Shown here in pieces: positions 25,558 through 34,730 of a DNA stretch of 64,000 nt; position 1 is the stretch's first letter, and each line of letters opens with the position of its first letter. This DNA comes from CAJXMH01 sp964001305 (lineage in GTDB: Bacteria; Bacteroidota; Bacteroidia; Flavobacteriales_E; Vicingaceae). Location of the stretch: assembly GCA_964001305.1 (NCBI GenBank), contig CAXFAI010000035.1:1-64000 (forward strand), read 5' to 3'. The notes below the pieces were generated by a model. That model was not told the origin of the DNA, did no database searches, and was given only the letters and a program-made list of their open reading frames with translations. The translations under genes and the position numbers were made by a program.

Positions 25558-27462
25558 TTAGTTTCTATTTATTAATTCTCTATTGTTTGTAAATAAGGTT
25601 TCTATTTCAGTAATTATAGCAGGATCATCAATGGTTGAAGGCATTTTATAGTCTTCTAAATCAACAATTTTGCGCATGGTTTTTCGCAAGATTTTTCCCG
25701 ATCTAGTTTTTGGTAATCGTTCTGCAATTAGCACAGTTTTTAATGAGGCTACCGCTCCAATTTCTTTTCGCACTAGCTGAATGATTTCATTCTGCAATTC
25801 CTCTGTAGTTTTTGAAAGATTAGTTTTAGCTACAACAATGGCCATTGGCTTCTGTCCTTTAATTTCACAATGAACACCTATTACCGCACACTCTGCTACA
25901 TCTGCATGTGAAGCGACAACCTCTTCCATTTCTGCAGTTGATAATCGATGCCCAGCTACATTGATAATATCATCAACGCGACCTGTGATGAAGAAATAAC
26001 CATCTTCATCATAATAGCCTCCATCACCCGAAAAGTAATAGCCTTCAAACTTGTTTAAATACCCTTTTTCAAATCGCTCTCTATCGTTGTAAAGTACAGG
26101 CAAACAACCAGGTGGTAGTGGTAATTTTACGGCAACATATCCTTCTTCATTTGGTTCAGCTTTTGTCCCATCTTCACGAAGTACTTGTAAATCGTATCCA
26201 CAAACTGGTTTTGTAGCACTTCCTGCTTTTACAGGAAACTCTTCTACTCCTAACATATTTGCTAGCATAGCCCATCCACTTTCCGTTTGCCACCAATGAT
26301 CAATTACTGGAACTTGAAGTTGATCTTGCAACCACTTTAAGGTGGTGGCATCGCAACGTTCTCCAGCTACAAACTGTGAACGCAAAGATGAAAGGTCATA
26401 CTTTTTGATGAATTTACCATCTGGGTCTTCTTTCTTAATGGCTCTAAAAGCAGTTGGCGCTGTAAACATAACATTCACCTTATTTTCAGCAATAACTCTC
26501 CAAAAGGTTGAAGCATCTGGAGTTTTAATTGGTTTCCCTTCAAATAGTATAGTCGTGCAGCCTTGAATTAATGGAGCATACACAATGTAAGAGTGACCGA
26601 CAACCCATCCAACATCACTTGCTGCCCAGTAAACTTCACCTTCTTTACAATTGTAGATATACTCCATACTGAACTTAAGAGCTACCGCATGGCCGCCATT
26701 ATCCCTTACAATTCCTTTTGGGGTACCTGTAGTTCCTGAAGTATAAAGTATATAAAGTGGATCTATGGCATCTAACTCAACATAAGTAGCGGGAGTAGCT
26801 GCTTCTACTAAATCCTTGTAGTCGACATCTCGATTGCTTAAATTGGCCTTGAATTCATCTCCTCGATCAACAACAATTACTTTTTCAGGTGGAAAATTTG
26901 AATCAGCTATTGCCTCATCTACGATGGGTTTGTATTTGATTATTTTTTGAATTTCAATTCCATAATTCGCAGTAATTAGTACTTTGGGTTTGGCATCATT
27001 AATTCGAATGGTTAATTCATGGGGAGCAAAACCTCCAAACACCACCGAATGCACTGCTCCAATTCGTGCACATGCCAACATGCTAATTAGGGCTTCTGGA
27101 ATCATCGGCAGATAAATAATAACACGATCTCCTTTACCCACGCCTAATGACTTTAAACCACCTGCAAGCTTTTCTACTTTCTTCAATAATTCACCGTAAG
27201 TGTAACTTTCCTTTTTCCCGCTTACAGGACTATCATAAACCACAGCAACTTGATCACCTCTGCCACTGTTGACATGTTTATCGAGTGCCAAATAAGAGGT
27301 ATTCATTTTACCTCCTTTAAACCAACGATATAAGCCATTTTCCTTTGCTAGTATCGTTTCGGGTTTTGTAAACCACTCTATTTGCTCCGCTTGTTTTGCC
27401 CAAAATTCTTCAGGCTTTTCGATGCTTTCGCGATACATCTTCTCATAAGTAGTACCGTTCAT
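25558..27462 (-). CDS. prpE: Propionyl-CoA synthetase-like AMP-forming ligase
   Basis: A 634-residue acyl-CoA synthetase, paralogous to the next gene but closer to the PrpE/ACSS3 group in its N terminus (YEKMYRESIEKPEEFW and later YLALDKHVNSG). ATP-binding ILYTSGTTGTPKGIVRD, WWQTESGWAM and C-terminal PKTRSGKILRK are all intact. It probably activates propionate, perhaps also acetate. It sits between the response regulator gene (1 base away) and acsA (5 bases), so the two ligases are co-expressed. Confidence 0.85.
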   Translation of the reverse strand: MNGTTYEKMYRESIEKPEEFWAKQAEQIEWFTKPETILAKENGLYRWFKGGKMNTSYLALDKHVNSGRGDQVAVVYDSPVSGKKESYTYGELLKKVEKLAGGLKSLGVGKGDRVIIYLPMIPEALISMLACARIGAVHSVVFGGFAPHELTIRINDAKPKVLITANYGIEIQKIIKYKPIVDEAIADSNFPPEKVIVVDRGDEFKANLSNRDVDYKDLVEAATPATYVELDAIDPLYILYTSGTTGTPKGIVRDNGGHAVALKFSMEYIYNCKEGEVYWAASDVGWVVGHSYIVYAPLIQGCTTILFEGKPIKTPDASTFWRVIAENKVNVMFTAPTAFRAIKKEDPDGKFIKKYDLSSLRSQFVAGERCDATTLKWLQDQLQVPVIDHWWQTESGWAMLANMLGVEEFPVKAGSATKPVCGYDLQVLREDGTKAEPNEEGYVAVKLPLPPGCLPVLYNDRERFEKGYLNKFEGYYFSGDGGYYDEDGYFFITGRVDDIINVAGHRLSTAEMEEVVASHADVAECAVIGVHCEIKGQKPMAIVVAKTNLSKTTEELQNEIIQLVRKEIGAVASLKTVLIAERLPKTRSGKILRKTMRKIVDLEDYKMPSTIDDPAIITEIETLFTNNRELINRN

Positions 27463-27463
27463 T

Positions 27464-27844
27464 TTAGTTGTTTTTAGTTAATTCTTCTTCTATTGACTTG
27501 ACTAAGTTTCGAGTTGAAAATGGTTTGGTGAGATATAAATCTGCACCCATGGCGTAGCCTTTTTCAATATCTTCTTGTTTACTTTTTGCGGATAAGAAAA
27601 CCACTTTAACTCCTTTGTATTTTTCATTGGATTTAACGTGCATACAAACTTCATATCCATCTACATCAGGCATCATAATATCTAGCAGCATTAAATCTGG
27701 CACTTCGCTATCAAGCAATTTCAATGCTTCATTTCCATTTCTGGCAATAAAAACCTCAAAATTGTTTTTCCTTAGCAGATAGTCTAATGACATTACAATA
27801 TTGGGTTCATCGTCTACAATTAATATTTTCTTCTTCATAGTCAT
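27464..27844 (-). CDS. Single-domain response regulator
   Basis: A 126-residue receiver domain with no output domain. Acidic pocket D11-D12, phosphoacceptor D55 (LLLDIMMPD) and the conserved lysine in LTKPF are present. The start overlaps the stop of the symporter-kinase gene by ATGA, so the pair is translationally coupled; an in-frame ATG two codons later is also possible. With no DNA-binding domain it must signal by protein contact or act as a phosphate sink. This differs from CrbR, the LuxR-type regulator paired with CrbS for acetate in gamma-proteobacteria. Confidence 0.92.
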   Translation of the reverse strand: MTMKKKILIVDDEPNIVMSLDYLLRKNNFEVFIARNGNEALKLLDSEVPDLMLLDIMMPDVDGYEVCMHVKSNEKYKGVKVVFLSAKSKQEDIEKGYAMGADLYLTKPFSTRNLVKSIEEELTKNN

Positions 27845-30489
27845 TCTATTGGCAATCGGAATTTAAATTTAGCCCATTCTCCTTCTACCTCAGCAGAAAT
27901 ACTTCCTTGATGCATCTCTACAATATTCTTAGAAATGGCTAAGCCTAATCCATGTCCTACTTGCTTCTTATTTCTTTGGTTTTTTACTTGATAAAATTTA
28001 TCGAACAATTGATCCAAATCATCCTCCGTTAATGAAGAACCATTATTGGCAATTTTTACTCTCACAGAATCTTCAAAACGGTAGGCCGTTATTTCAATCT
28101 TCCCGTTTTCTGAATCACAATACTTTATGGCATTGGTAAGTAAGTTAGTTACCAACTGACGAATTCGATCTTCATCAGCAACCACATTGGGCAAACTCAC
28201 ACTTATATCCAAATTCAAGCTGATTTGCTTTTCTTTTATTTTTGGATTAGCAGCCTTTATTTCATCTTCAATTAATGTTTGGATGTTAATTTCAGATTTC
28301 TCCAATTCTTGATTTCCACTTTCAAACTTTTCTAAATCTAGCACATTTGAAATCAAACGACTCATGCGCTCTGATTCATAAATGATGTTATCAATGAAGG
28401 TCGCTTTCTGCTCTTCCTCCATGTCGGCATGATCTTGTATAATTTCTGCAATGGCCTTAATACTTGTAATAGGAGTGCGTAATTCATGAGTAACCGTATA
28501 CAAAAATTCATTCTTTAGTTCGCTAAACTCTTGCAACTTACTATTAGCCAATTGTAAACTTTGTGTAGCTTTTGCCAGTTGCTGTTGCTTTTGTTGCAGT
28601 GCCTTATTGAGCTTTATAGTTTCTTGAGATTCTTGCAAAATATTCAAGACTTCTTTCATTCCAATTTCTTCTTCTTGAACTACTTTAGAAACCATAATCT
28701 TGGCACTTGAAGGTCCAATAATTCCAGTCAAAACTCTTTCAGCATAAGAGACTACTCTTGCATCAACCTTGGGATTATCTTCCCAATTAATGCCATGTCG
28801 TTGTGCATATCGTTCTAAGACTTCTTCAGTTCTTTTCTCTCCAATAAATTGGTTAAATAGTGATTTTATGTCAGGAAAATAGGCGGAAACATTTCGTGCA
28901 ACTGACTTATCATAGCGCCCTGAATATTTAAAAATATCAACAAATAATTCCGCTTGATTAATCTCTGTAGCAGATTGACTGCTTTGGAAAGAAATTCCAA
29001 TGTACAAAGCGGTGTTTACTAAAAGCGAAATGAAAATTCCTGATGATAATTGACTCAATCCGAGCGTTTGATTGGTGTATTCTAAGAATTGTTCTAATTC
29101 CACAATCCTCAATAATTCAAAAGAATGACTCGTGTTTGGATAAATTAAAAAGAGAGCCCATAATAGAAGTCCACCTCCAATGCCCCATATTGCAGCTCTA
29201 GCATTGGATTTTTTCCAAAACAATCCTCCAAAAAAGGCAGGAGCCAATTGTGCTATAGCAACAAAACTGATTAGTCCAATACTTACCAATGACTCTGAAA
29301 ATGTAAAATATTGATAATACAAATAGGCCAAAATCATAATTACTACAATTGAGACTCTTCTCCATAAAAGCAGTAAGCTTTGATAATTCTGTCTTTGACT
29401 TGCGTCTTCTTTATCCGTTTTTAGAATTAAGGGAATAAAAATGTAGTTACTCAGCATGGTACTTAGGGCAGTTGTTGAAACCAAAATCATACCTGTTGCT
29501 GCACTAAAACCACCTAATAAGCCTAAAAAAACTAAGAAATTGGCCTTTTCTTTTAGTGGAAGAAGGATTACATAAAAGTCTGAATCTGCAGTTTCAGGCA
29601 AAAGCAACAAGCCTGCTAAAGCAATTGGTAATACAAACAAGTTGATCAGCAACAAGTAGATAGGTGCTATACGCATAGCCGTTAATATATGCTTCTCTTT
29701 ACCTGCTTCTACAGAAGAAACTTGAAACTGACGGGGTAATAAGAAAAAAGCAATGGCACTGACTAAACAGATAAAAAACCAATCGGAATAACCCCAACTG
29801 TTATTAATTGCGGCTAATCGTTGAACATTTACTTTTTGAGCTGCTTGCGAAAACAAGTCTCCGAAACCATTAAATAAACCGTAAACTACAAATAAACCAA
29901 TGGCAAAAAAGGCAATAATTTTTACAACGCTTTCAAAGGCTACAGCCGAAATTAAACCAGGCTTTCTCTGATTGGCATCTACATTGGCTGCACCAAATAA
30001 TATGGCAAAAACGGTTAGTAAAAACAACACAAACAAAGAAGCCCAAGGCATTGAATTGGGGCTTAACAACTCAATGGAACTATCTACTGCTTTCAGCTGT
30101 AAAGCAATGTAAGGTATAACTCCTAAGAAAGAAGCAATGGAAACCAACTTGCCTAAACCGGCATGTTTTCCATATCGAATTGAGATAAAATCTGCTATTG
30201 AAGAAATGCGAAGCGTTTTTGTAATTCGAACTGTTTTTCGCAGAATGACCCACCAAAAAGGCACTGTTAAAAGCGGACCAATATAAATGGCAAGAAAACT
30301 GATTCCATCTCTGGCCGCCCAACCAACACTTCCATAAAAAGTCCATGCGGTGCAATAAACCATTAAAGAAAGCGCATAGAAATAACCGTTATTTGAAAAA
30401 GAGGAAAAGTATTTTTCTGAGTTAAAAGCAATAAAAAACAAGCCTAATAGATAGACCAATAAAATTGGTATCACTAAAAATTCAATCAT
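27841..30489 (-). CDS. Sodium/solute symporter-histidine kinase fusion (CrbS/CbrA-like)
   Basis: An 882-residue hybrid sensor. About 1-500 is an SLC5-type transporter domain with about 12-13 membrane helices. A long cytoplasmic linker with a coiled coil follows (QQKQQQLAKATQSLQL, near 640), then a HisKA domain with H668 (TVTHELRTP) and an HATPase domain. The N box (LTNAIKYC) and G2 (GHGLGLAIS) are good, but the G1 box reads N815-N-G-S-S where D-N-G-x-G is usual. By analogy with CrbS it senses acetate or transport flux and controls acetate use. It is flanked by the symporter and acyl-CoA synthetase genes. Confidence 0.88.
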   Translation of the reverse strand: MIEFLVIPILLVYLLGLFFIAFNSEKYFSSFSNNGYFYALSLMVYCTAWTFYGSVGWAARDGISFLAIYIGPLLTVPFWWVILRKTVRITKTLRISSIADFISIRYGKHAGLGKLVSIASFLGVIPYIALQLKAVDSSIELLSPNSMPWASLFVLFLLTVFAILFGAANVDANQRKPGLISAVAFESVVKIIAFFAIGLFVVYGLFNGFGDLFSQAAQKVNVQRLAAINNSWGYSDWFFICLVSAIAFFLLPRQFQVSSVEAGKEKHILTAMRIAPIYLLLINLFVLPIALAGLLLLPETADSDFYVILLPLKEKANFLVFLGLLGGFSAATGMILVSTTALSTMLSNYIFIPLILKTDKEDASQRQNYQSLLLLWRRVSIVVIMILAYLYYQYFTFSESLVSIGLISFVAIAQLAPAFFGGLFWKKSNARAAIWGIGGGLLLWALFLIYPNTSHSFELLRIVELEQFLEYTNQTLGLSQLSSGIFISLLVNTALYIGISFQSSQSATEINQAELFVDIFKYSGRYDKSVARNVSAYFPDIKSLFNQFIGEKRTEEVLERYAQRHGINWEDNPKVDARVVSYAERVLTGIIGPSSAKIMVSKVVQEEEIGMKEVLNILQESQETIKLNKALQQKQQQLAKATQSLQLANSKLQEFSELKNEFLYTVTHELRTPITSIKAIAEIIQDHADMEEEQKATFIDNIIYESERMSRLISNVLDLEKFESGNQELEKSEINIQTLIEDEIKAANPKIKEKQISLNLDISVSLPNVVADEDRIRQLVTNLLTNAIKYCDSENGKIEITAYRFEDSVRVKIANNGSSLTEDDLDQLFDKFYQVKNQRNKKQVGHGLGLAISKNIVEMHQGSISAEVEGEWAKFKFRLPIE

Positions 30490-30703
30490 TCTCTTTGGCT
30501 CTTTCGCTAATGCTATTTCTATTTAAAACCAGGTTCAGAATAAAAATAAAGGCAATCCAAACCAAAAGAATGCTGATTAAGGAATACGGAACATGACCCA
30601 AACTTTTATCTGGAGTAATGAGTGCCAAAAAAGGATATTGTAATAAACATAGCAAGACTAAGCCTATTACAATCAGTTTTTTTATTGCCTTATTTTGTTT
30701 CAA
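30482..30703 (-). CDS. Small two-helix membrane protein between symporter and symporter-kinase
   Basis: A probable 73-residue protein starting at a TTG codon (30701-30703), giving MKQNKAIKKLIVIGLVLL. Two hydrophobic helices follow (about 8-25 and 37-57). A longer frame from an ATG at 30748 exists but its start would lie inside a perfect hairpin, so the TTG is preferred. It overlaps the sensor-kinase start by 8 bases, which suggests coupled translation. The family is not recognised; it may be an accessory subunit of the sensor or transporter. Confidence 0.6.
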   Translation of the reverse strand: MKQNKAIKKLIVIGLVLLCLLQYPFLALITPDKSLGHVPYSLISILLVWIAFIFILNLVLNRNSISERAKEND

Positions 30704-30725
30704 TCTAGTGCCTATAACTAATAAA

Positions 30726-30749
30726 GGTGGTGTTGTTTCCAACACCACC
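30726..30749 (-). terminator. Hairpin between symporter and downstream sensor genes
   Basis: A perfect 10-bp stem, GGTGGTGTTG (30726-30735) and CAACACCACC (30740-30749), with a 4-base loop, lies 21 bases after the symporter stop. Only a short, interrupted U-run (TTTATTAG) follows on the minus strand, so it is probably a partial terminator or an RNA-stability element that lowers expression of the sensor genes relative to the transporter. Confidence 0.6.
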
Positions 30750-30770
30750 GAATTTAACCAAAGTTTAGAA

Positions 30771-32498
30771 TTAATGCGCGCTGGCTTCTCCTGCCCCTGA
30801 AGGCAATCGAATATCTTCTACTAAGTCTTGAACATCTTGAGGAGGTGCCGGAGTCATTTTTGAAATAATCATAGCTACTGCAAAGTTTACAATCATTCCA
30901 ACGGTTCCGAATCCTTCGGGTGAAATTCCAAACCACCAATCTTCTTTTGCAGAAGAACCGATTAATCCGAATTTAAATTTGAGGATGTAGAATATAGTTA
31001 ACAATAAACCAATAACCATACCTGCAACTGCACCTTCTTTGTTCATGCGTTTGCTGAAAATTCCCATAACAATGGCAGGGAAGAATGAAGCAGCGGCCAA
31101 CCCAAAGGCTAAGGCAACAACTGCCGCCACATAATCAGGTGGGTTTATTCCAAAATAACCTGCAACTACCACAGCAACACCAGCTGCAATTCTAGCCGCT
31201 AACAATTCACCTTTATCAGAAATGTCAGGCTTAATTTGTTTTTTGAATAAGTCATGTGCTACCGAAGTAGAAATAACCAATAGCAAACCTGCAGCAGTTG
31301 AAAGAGCTGCGGCTAATCCTCCTGCCGCTACAAGTGCAATCACCCAATTTGGTAATTGTGCAATTTCAGGATTTGCCAATACAATAATATCACGATCTAC
31401 AGTGAATTCATTTCCATTCCAACCATTTGCTTCAGCTTTTGCTGCCATAGCAGGGTTGGCATCATTGTAGTATTGAACTTTACCGTCGTTGTTTTTGTCT
31501 TCCCAGCCCAATAAGCCAGTTTGTTCCCAATTACTTACCCAAGAAGGTAAAGAAGAATATTCTTTGTCTTGAACTGTCTCGATTAAGTTGGTTCTTGCAA
31601 AAACAGCAACCGCAGGAGCAGTGGTGTAAAGAATTGCAATAAATAACAATGCATAACCAGCAGATTTTCTTGCATCTTTAACCTTAGGAACTGTAAAGAA
31701 ACGTACAATTACGTGCGGCAATCCTGCCGTACCTACCATTAAGGCTGCGGTAATAAAGAAGACATCAATCATATCTTTAGAACCATTGGTATAAGCCGCA
31801 AACCCTAACTCTTCATGTAAACCATCAAGCTTATCTAATAAACTTACACCATCAGCTCCATAACCACCAAAACCAATTTGTGGTAAAATAGAGTCAGCCA
31901 TTTGAATAGAAATAAAGATGGCCGGAACCATAAATGCAAAAATCAAAACACAATATTGTGCTACTTGTGTGTAGGTAATTCCTTTCATCCCTCCAAGTAC
32001 TGCGTAGAAGAAAACGATGACCATTCCAATAAGAACTCCAGTATTTACATCTACTTCTAAAAAACGAGAAAATACAACACCTACACCACGCATTTGTCCT
32101 GCTACATAAGTAAAGGAAACAAATAATGCACAAATTATGGCAACTGTTCTGGCAACGTTTGAATAGTAGCGATCACCTATAAAATCGGGCACTGTAAATT
32201 TTCCAAACTTTCTCAAATAGGGTGCTAGTAATAGTGCCAGCAGCACATATCCTCCGGTCCAACCCATTAAGTAAACTGATCCGTCGTATCCGACGAAAGA
32301 AATAATTCCTGCCATTGAAATAAATGAGGCAGCACTCATCCAGTCAGCCGCAGTGGCCAAACCGTTTGCTAAAGGTGAAACTCCCCCACCTGCTACGTAG
32401 AAATCTTTGGTCGATCCAGCTTTCGACCAAATGGCAATACCAATGTAAAGGGCAAAAGTGATTCCTACTAATATATATGTCCAAGTTAAAATATCCAT
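30771..32498 (-). CDS. Acetate-type sodium:solute symporter, large subunit
   Basis: A 575-residue SLC5-family transporter with about 13 membrane helices. The pattern STKDFYVAGGGVSPLANGLATAADWMSAASF near the N terminus is that of ActP-like/VC2705-family carboxylate symporters. A large hydrophilic insert (about 310-385) and the acidic C-terminal tail are also seen. It is preceded by a DUF4212 protein, the usual small partner of this subfamily. It probably imports acetate or similar short acids with sodium ions. Confidence 0.9.
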   Translation of the reverse strand: MDILTWTYILVGITFALYIGIAIWSKAGSTKDFYVAGGGVSPLANGLATAADWMSAASFISMAGIISFVGYDGSVYLMGWTGGYVLLALLLAPYLRKFGKFTVPDFIGDRYYSNVARTVAIICALFVSFTYVAGQMRGVGVVFSRFLEVDVNTGVLIGMVIVFFYAVLGGMKGITYTQVAQYCVLIFAFMVPAIFISIQMADSILPQIGFGGYGADGVSLLDKLDGLHEELGFAAYTNGSKDMIDVFFITAALMVGTAGLPHVIVRFFTVPKVKDARKSAGYALLFIAILYTTAPAVAVFARTNLIETVQDKEYSSLPSWVSNWEQTGLLGWEDKNNDGKVQYYNDANPAMAAKAEANGWNGNEFTVDRDIIVLANPEIAQLPNWVIALVAAGGLAAALSTAAGLLLVISTSVAHDLFKKQIKPDISDKGELLAARIAAGVAVVVAGYFGINPPDYVAAVVALAFGLAAASFFPAIVMGIFSKRMNKEGAVAGMVIGLLLTIFYILKFKFGLIGSSAKEDWWFGISPEGFGTVGMIVNFAVAMIISKMTPAPPQDVQDLVEDIRLPSGAGEASAH

Positions 32499-32514
32499 TT
32501 TCTTAAGTTTTTAA

Positions 32515-32772
32515 TTATTCATCATCTAAATTGTACTTGTGATCGAGCTTGTTCATGAGGCGAACGTATACGAAGATTAAAATCACGAATACGTAAATAG
32601 AGCCTTGCTGAGCAAACCAAAATCCAAGTTTGAATCCACCTAAGTGAATGGTGTTTAATTGATCGACTAATACTATGCCGAAGACATAGGAAACGAGAAA
32701 CCAAATACCCAACAAAATGGCAAGGTATCTCAGGTTTTCTCTCCAGTATTTATGTGCTGTTTTTAAATCCAT
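32515..32772 (-). CDS. DUF4212 symporter small subunit
   Basis: An 85-residue protein with two membrane helices (about 16-36 and 50-70). The opening HKYWRENLRYLAILLGIWF and the LGGFKLGFWFAQQGSIYVFV stretch identify DUF4212, the sodium/substrate symporter small subunit. It lies 16 bases upstream of the large subunit on the same strand, the normal order. It likely forms a complex with the large subunit in the inner membrane. Confidence 0.93.
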   Translation of the reverse strand: MDLKTAHKYWRENLRYLAILLGIWFLVSYVFGIVLVDQLNTIHLGGFKLGFWFAQQGSIYVFVILIFVYVRLMNKLDHKYNLDDE

Positions 32773-32797
32773 GGGTTTGTTTTTAAAAGGTTAAGGA

Positions 32798-34123
32798 CTA
32801 TAAATAAATCATTGCTTGAAAGGTGATTTCACTTCTTCTTTCAAGATCATTGGGATTTGTAAAATCTGGTCGTGAACGATAATTCAAGGTGAGTTTTGAA
32901 TTATGTCCATCGATATAAAAATTTGCTCCTACATCAAACACACTTACAGGAACTTCATCTCCATTTGAATCTTGAACTCCTTCAAACATGGAGTAAGAAC
33001 TAGCCGCATAAGGTTGTACTCTTACTTTTTCAGAAAAATCAGGAAGTAAATAACCTAGCTGGCTGTATACAATTTGACCGGTACCTAAAACTGGGTAAGC
33101 GTTTCCTCTTAAACTACTATTAATTGTAGACCCGTCAGATGGATTTAAGATACCAATATTTCTAACATTGTTAGGACCAAAGTCATAATTATAATAAGCT
33201 AGATAGGCAGTTAAAGCCGTTTTCTTTTCCTCATTAAGTGGCAAGTCCAAAAATACATCTGCTGAAAACAAAGCGATATCGGCGTAAGAAGTATCAGAAG
33301 AAGCTGTTTGATACCACATTCCATCATTATTATAATGAAACCCTGCACCAACATTAAATATCTTTTTAGTACCTAAGTAAGTACCAACTGCATAAGGCAG
33401 CAAATTTGATTCTTGATCTTTAAACTGATACATGAAATAACCAGTATAAATTTTATTGTTATTTGCCGGATTATAATTAGAACGTTCAACTGCAATGGCT
33501 TGAGAAGTATTTGTTTTAAAAGCATCATTCATAGCTAGTCGATAATCTAATTTACCGAGCTTACCTTTTAAAAAGATGCCTAAATGACGAGCAAATTGAT
33601 CGGTAGCTTCGATGGTTGACCAATTTGAAATAGGAGCATCATAGGTCATAAAGTTCAAAGTAGAGGCATTGGTCATTCGTGATAGACCATTCCAATAGTG
33701 CAAACCTGTACCAATATGTAATTTATCCCCAAAAACTTTATAATCAACCCATGCATCATGCATGTATAGTTGCGGTTTCTTTCCATCCGTTCCTAAATAC
33801 CCTCCACTAATTGCATTCTGGTTATTTATACCAAAATGGGTAACAATTAAAAAACGATCACTAATTTGTGAAAACATCAGGAATCGTGACCTTCTTAATC
33901 CTACATCAAATGTTTGGTCTTGTTTTTCTCCTAAACGCGTACTTCCTTCGTTGTTCTGATTATACCTTGCCCATACTTGATGCCAAGTAATCAATCGAAA
34001 GTATTTAGAACCATCTTCGTTTAGTTTAACTTTTAAGCCGCCACTATAGTTTGCAGATCCTTGTGAGTAAGAAAAACTACAAATGGCTAAAGAAGCGAGA
34101 GCAGAGAGCAATATTTTCTTCAT
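32798..34123 (-). CDS. Outer-membrane porin of the acetate module
   Basis: A 441-residue protein with a signal peptide (1-20, ending FSYSQ). The rest alternates short polar and aromatic strands, in the pattern of a phosphate-selective-porin-like beta-barrel, and ends in an aromatic strand, EITFQAMIYL. It is the first gene of the module and lies 25 bases before the DUF4212 gene, so it probably lets acetate or other short carboxylates across the outer membrane. The true substrate is not proven. Confidence 0.8.
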   Translation of the reverse strand: MKKILLSALASLAICSFSYSQGSANYSGGLKVKLNEDGSKYFRLITWHQVWARYNQNNEGSTRLGEKQDQTFDVGLRRSRFLMFSQISDRFLIVTHFGINNQNAISGGYLGTDGKKPQLYMHDAWVDYKVFGDKLHIGTGLHYWNGLSRMTNASTLNFMTYDAPISNWSTIEATDQFARHLGIFLKGKLGKLDYRLAMNDAFKTNTSQAIAVERSNYNPANNNKIYTGYFMYQFKDQESNLLPYAVGTYLGTKKIFNVGAGFHYNNDGMWYQTASSDTSYADIALFSADVFLDLPLNEEKKTALTAYLAYYNYDFGPNNVRNIGILNPSDGSTINSSLRGNAYPVLGTGQIVYSQLGYLLPDFSEKVRVQPYAASSYSMFEGVQDSNGDEVPVSVFDVGANFYIDGHNSKLTLNYRSRPDFTNPNDLERRSEITFQAMIYL

Positions 34124-34165
34124 AGTAGTAGAGTTGAATTATTAGAACTTTTTGATTGATCCGAA

Positions 34166-34184
34166 TTGAATTCGAATGATTCAA
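34166..34184. promoter_or_regulatory. Candidate operator upstream of the acetate-module porin
   Basis: TTGAAT (34166-34171) and ATTCAA (34179-34184) face each other across TCGAATG, which itself shares the palindrome ATTCGAAT with the left arm. It lies about 43-61 bases upstream of the porin ATG, between it and the gene for the zinc-ribbon HTH protein, a good place for an operator of the operon. Confidence 0.35.
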
Positions 34185-34245
34185 ATTGAGTTTAAAAAAA
34201 TCAATCCAATGACATCTACTATCTTTATTTGCTAACTATATAGTT

Positions 34246-34659
34246 TTATTCCTTAAATCGTTCCCATTTAATTGTCATAAACTTATCGCCAAGCTCGGTA
34301 ATAATAATACCTGCACCCGATATATTATCTTTCTTTTTCATAAAGTCTATCAATTCTTCATGACTTAATATTCGATAAGTCGGATGGTAGTACAAGTTTT
34401 CAGGTCGCTTAATTTTGTACTTTCTGACCCAATTCATAACCGAGACATGGCTCACACCAAGAATTCGTTCTATTTCACGATAGCTTACACCTTCAACATA
34501 TAACTGAATTGCCTTCGTAACATAGTAATTATCTATATTCTTTCCCAGTTTGTCTACTGTAAAATAATAGTTACAATCTTTGCATTTATAACGCTGTCTG
34601 TGGTTAACTACACCACTCTTAATCACTGATTTACTATCACATTTGGGACACTTTTTCAC
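34246..34659 (-). CDS. Stand-alone InsA-like zinc-ribbon/HTH protein
   Basis: A 137-residue protein. Residues 4-29 form a zinc ribbon (CPKCDSKSVIKSG, then CKDC), and about 45-80 is a helix-turn-helix (VSYREIERILGVSHVSVMNW) as in IS1-type InsA. No InsB catalytic half follows, and the C terminus (about 90-137, FMKKKDNISGAGIIITELG) is not a DDE domain. No terminal inverted repeats or target duplication were seen. It may be a domesticated transposase-derived DNA-binding protein. It precedes the acetate module by 122 bases on the same strand, so a regulatory role is conceivable. Confidence 0.75.
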   Translation of the reverse strand: MKKCPKCDSKSVIKSGVVNHRQRYKCKDCNYYFTVDKLGKNIDNYYVTKAIQLYVEGVSYREIERILGVSHVSVMNWVRKYKIKRPENLYYHPTYRILSHEELIDFMKKKDNISGAGIIITELGDKFMTIKWERFKE

Positions 34660-34730
34660 TTAACTATATTTATTTTGCATAAATATATCAATTTAGCAAA
34701 TAAATAACTAGAGGATATTCATAAAACTAG

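Noticed and set aside
34246..34659. Intact IS1-type insertion sequence
   Set aside because: No InsB half, no terminal inverted repeats and no target duplication were seen; only a stand-alone InsA-like protein is supported.
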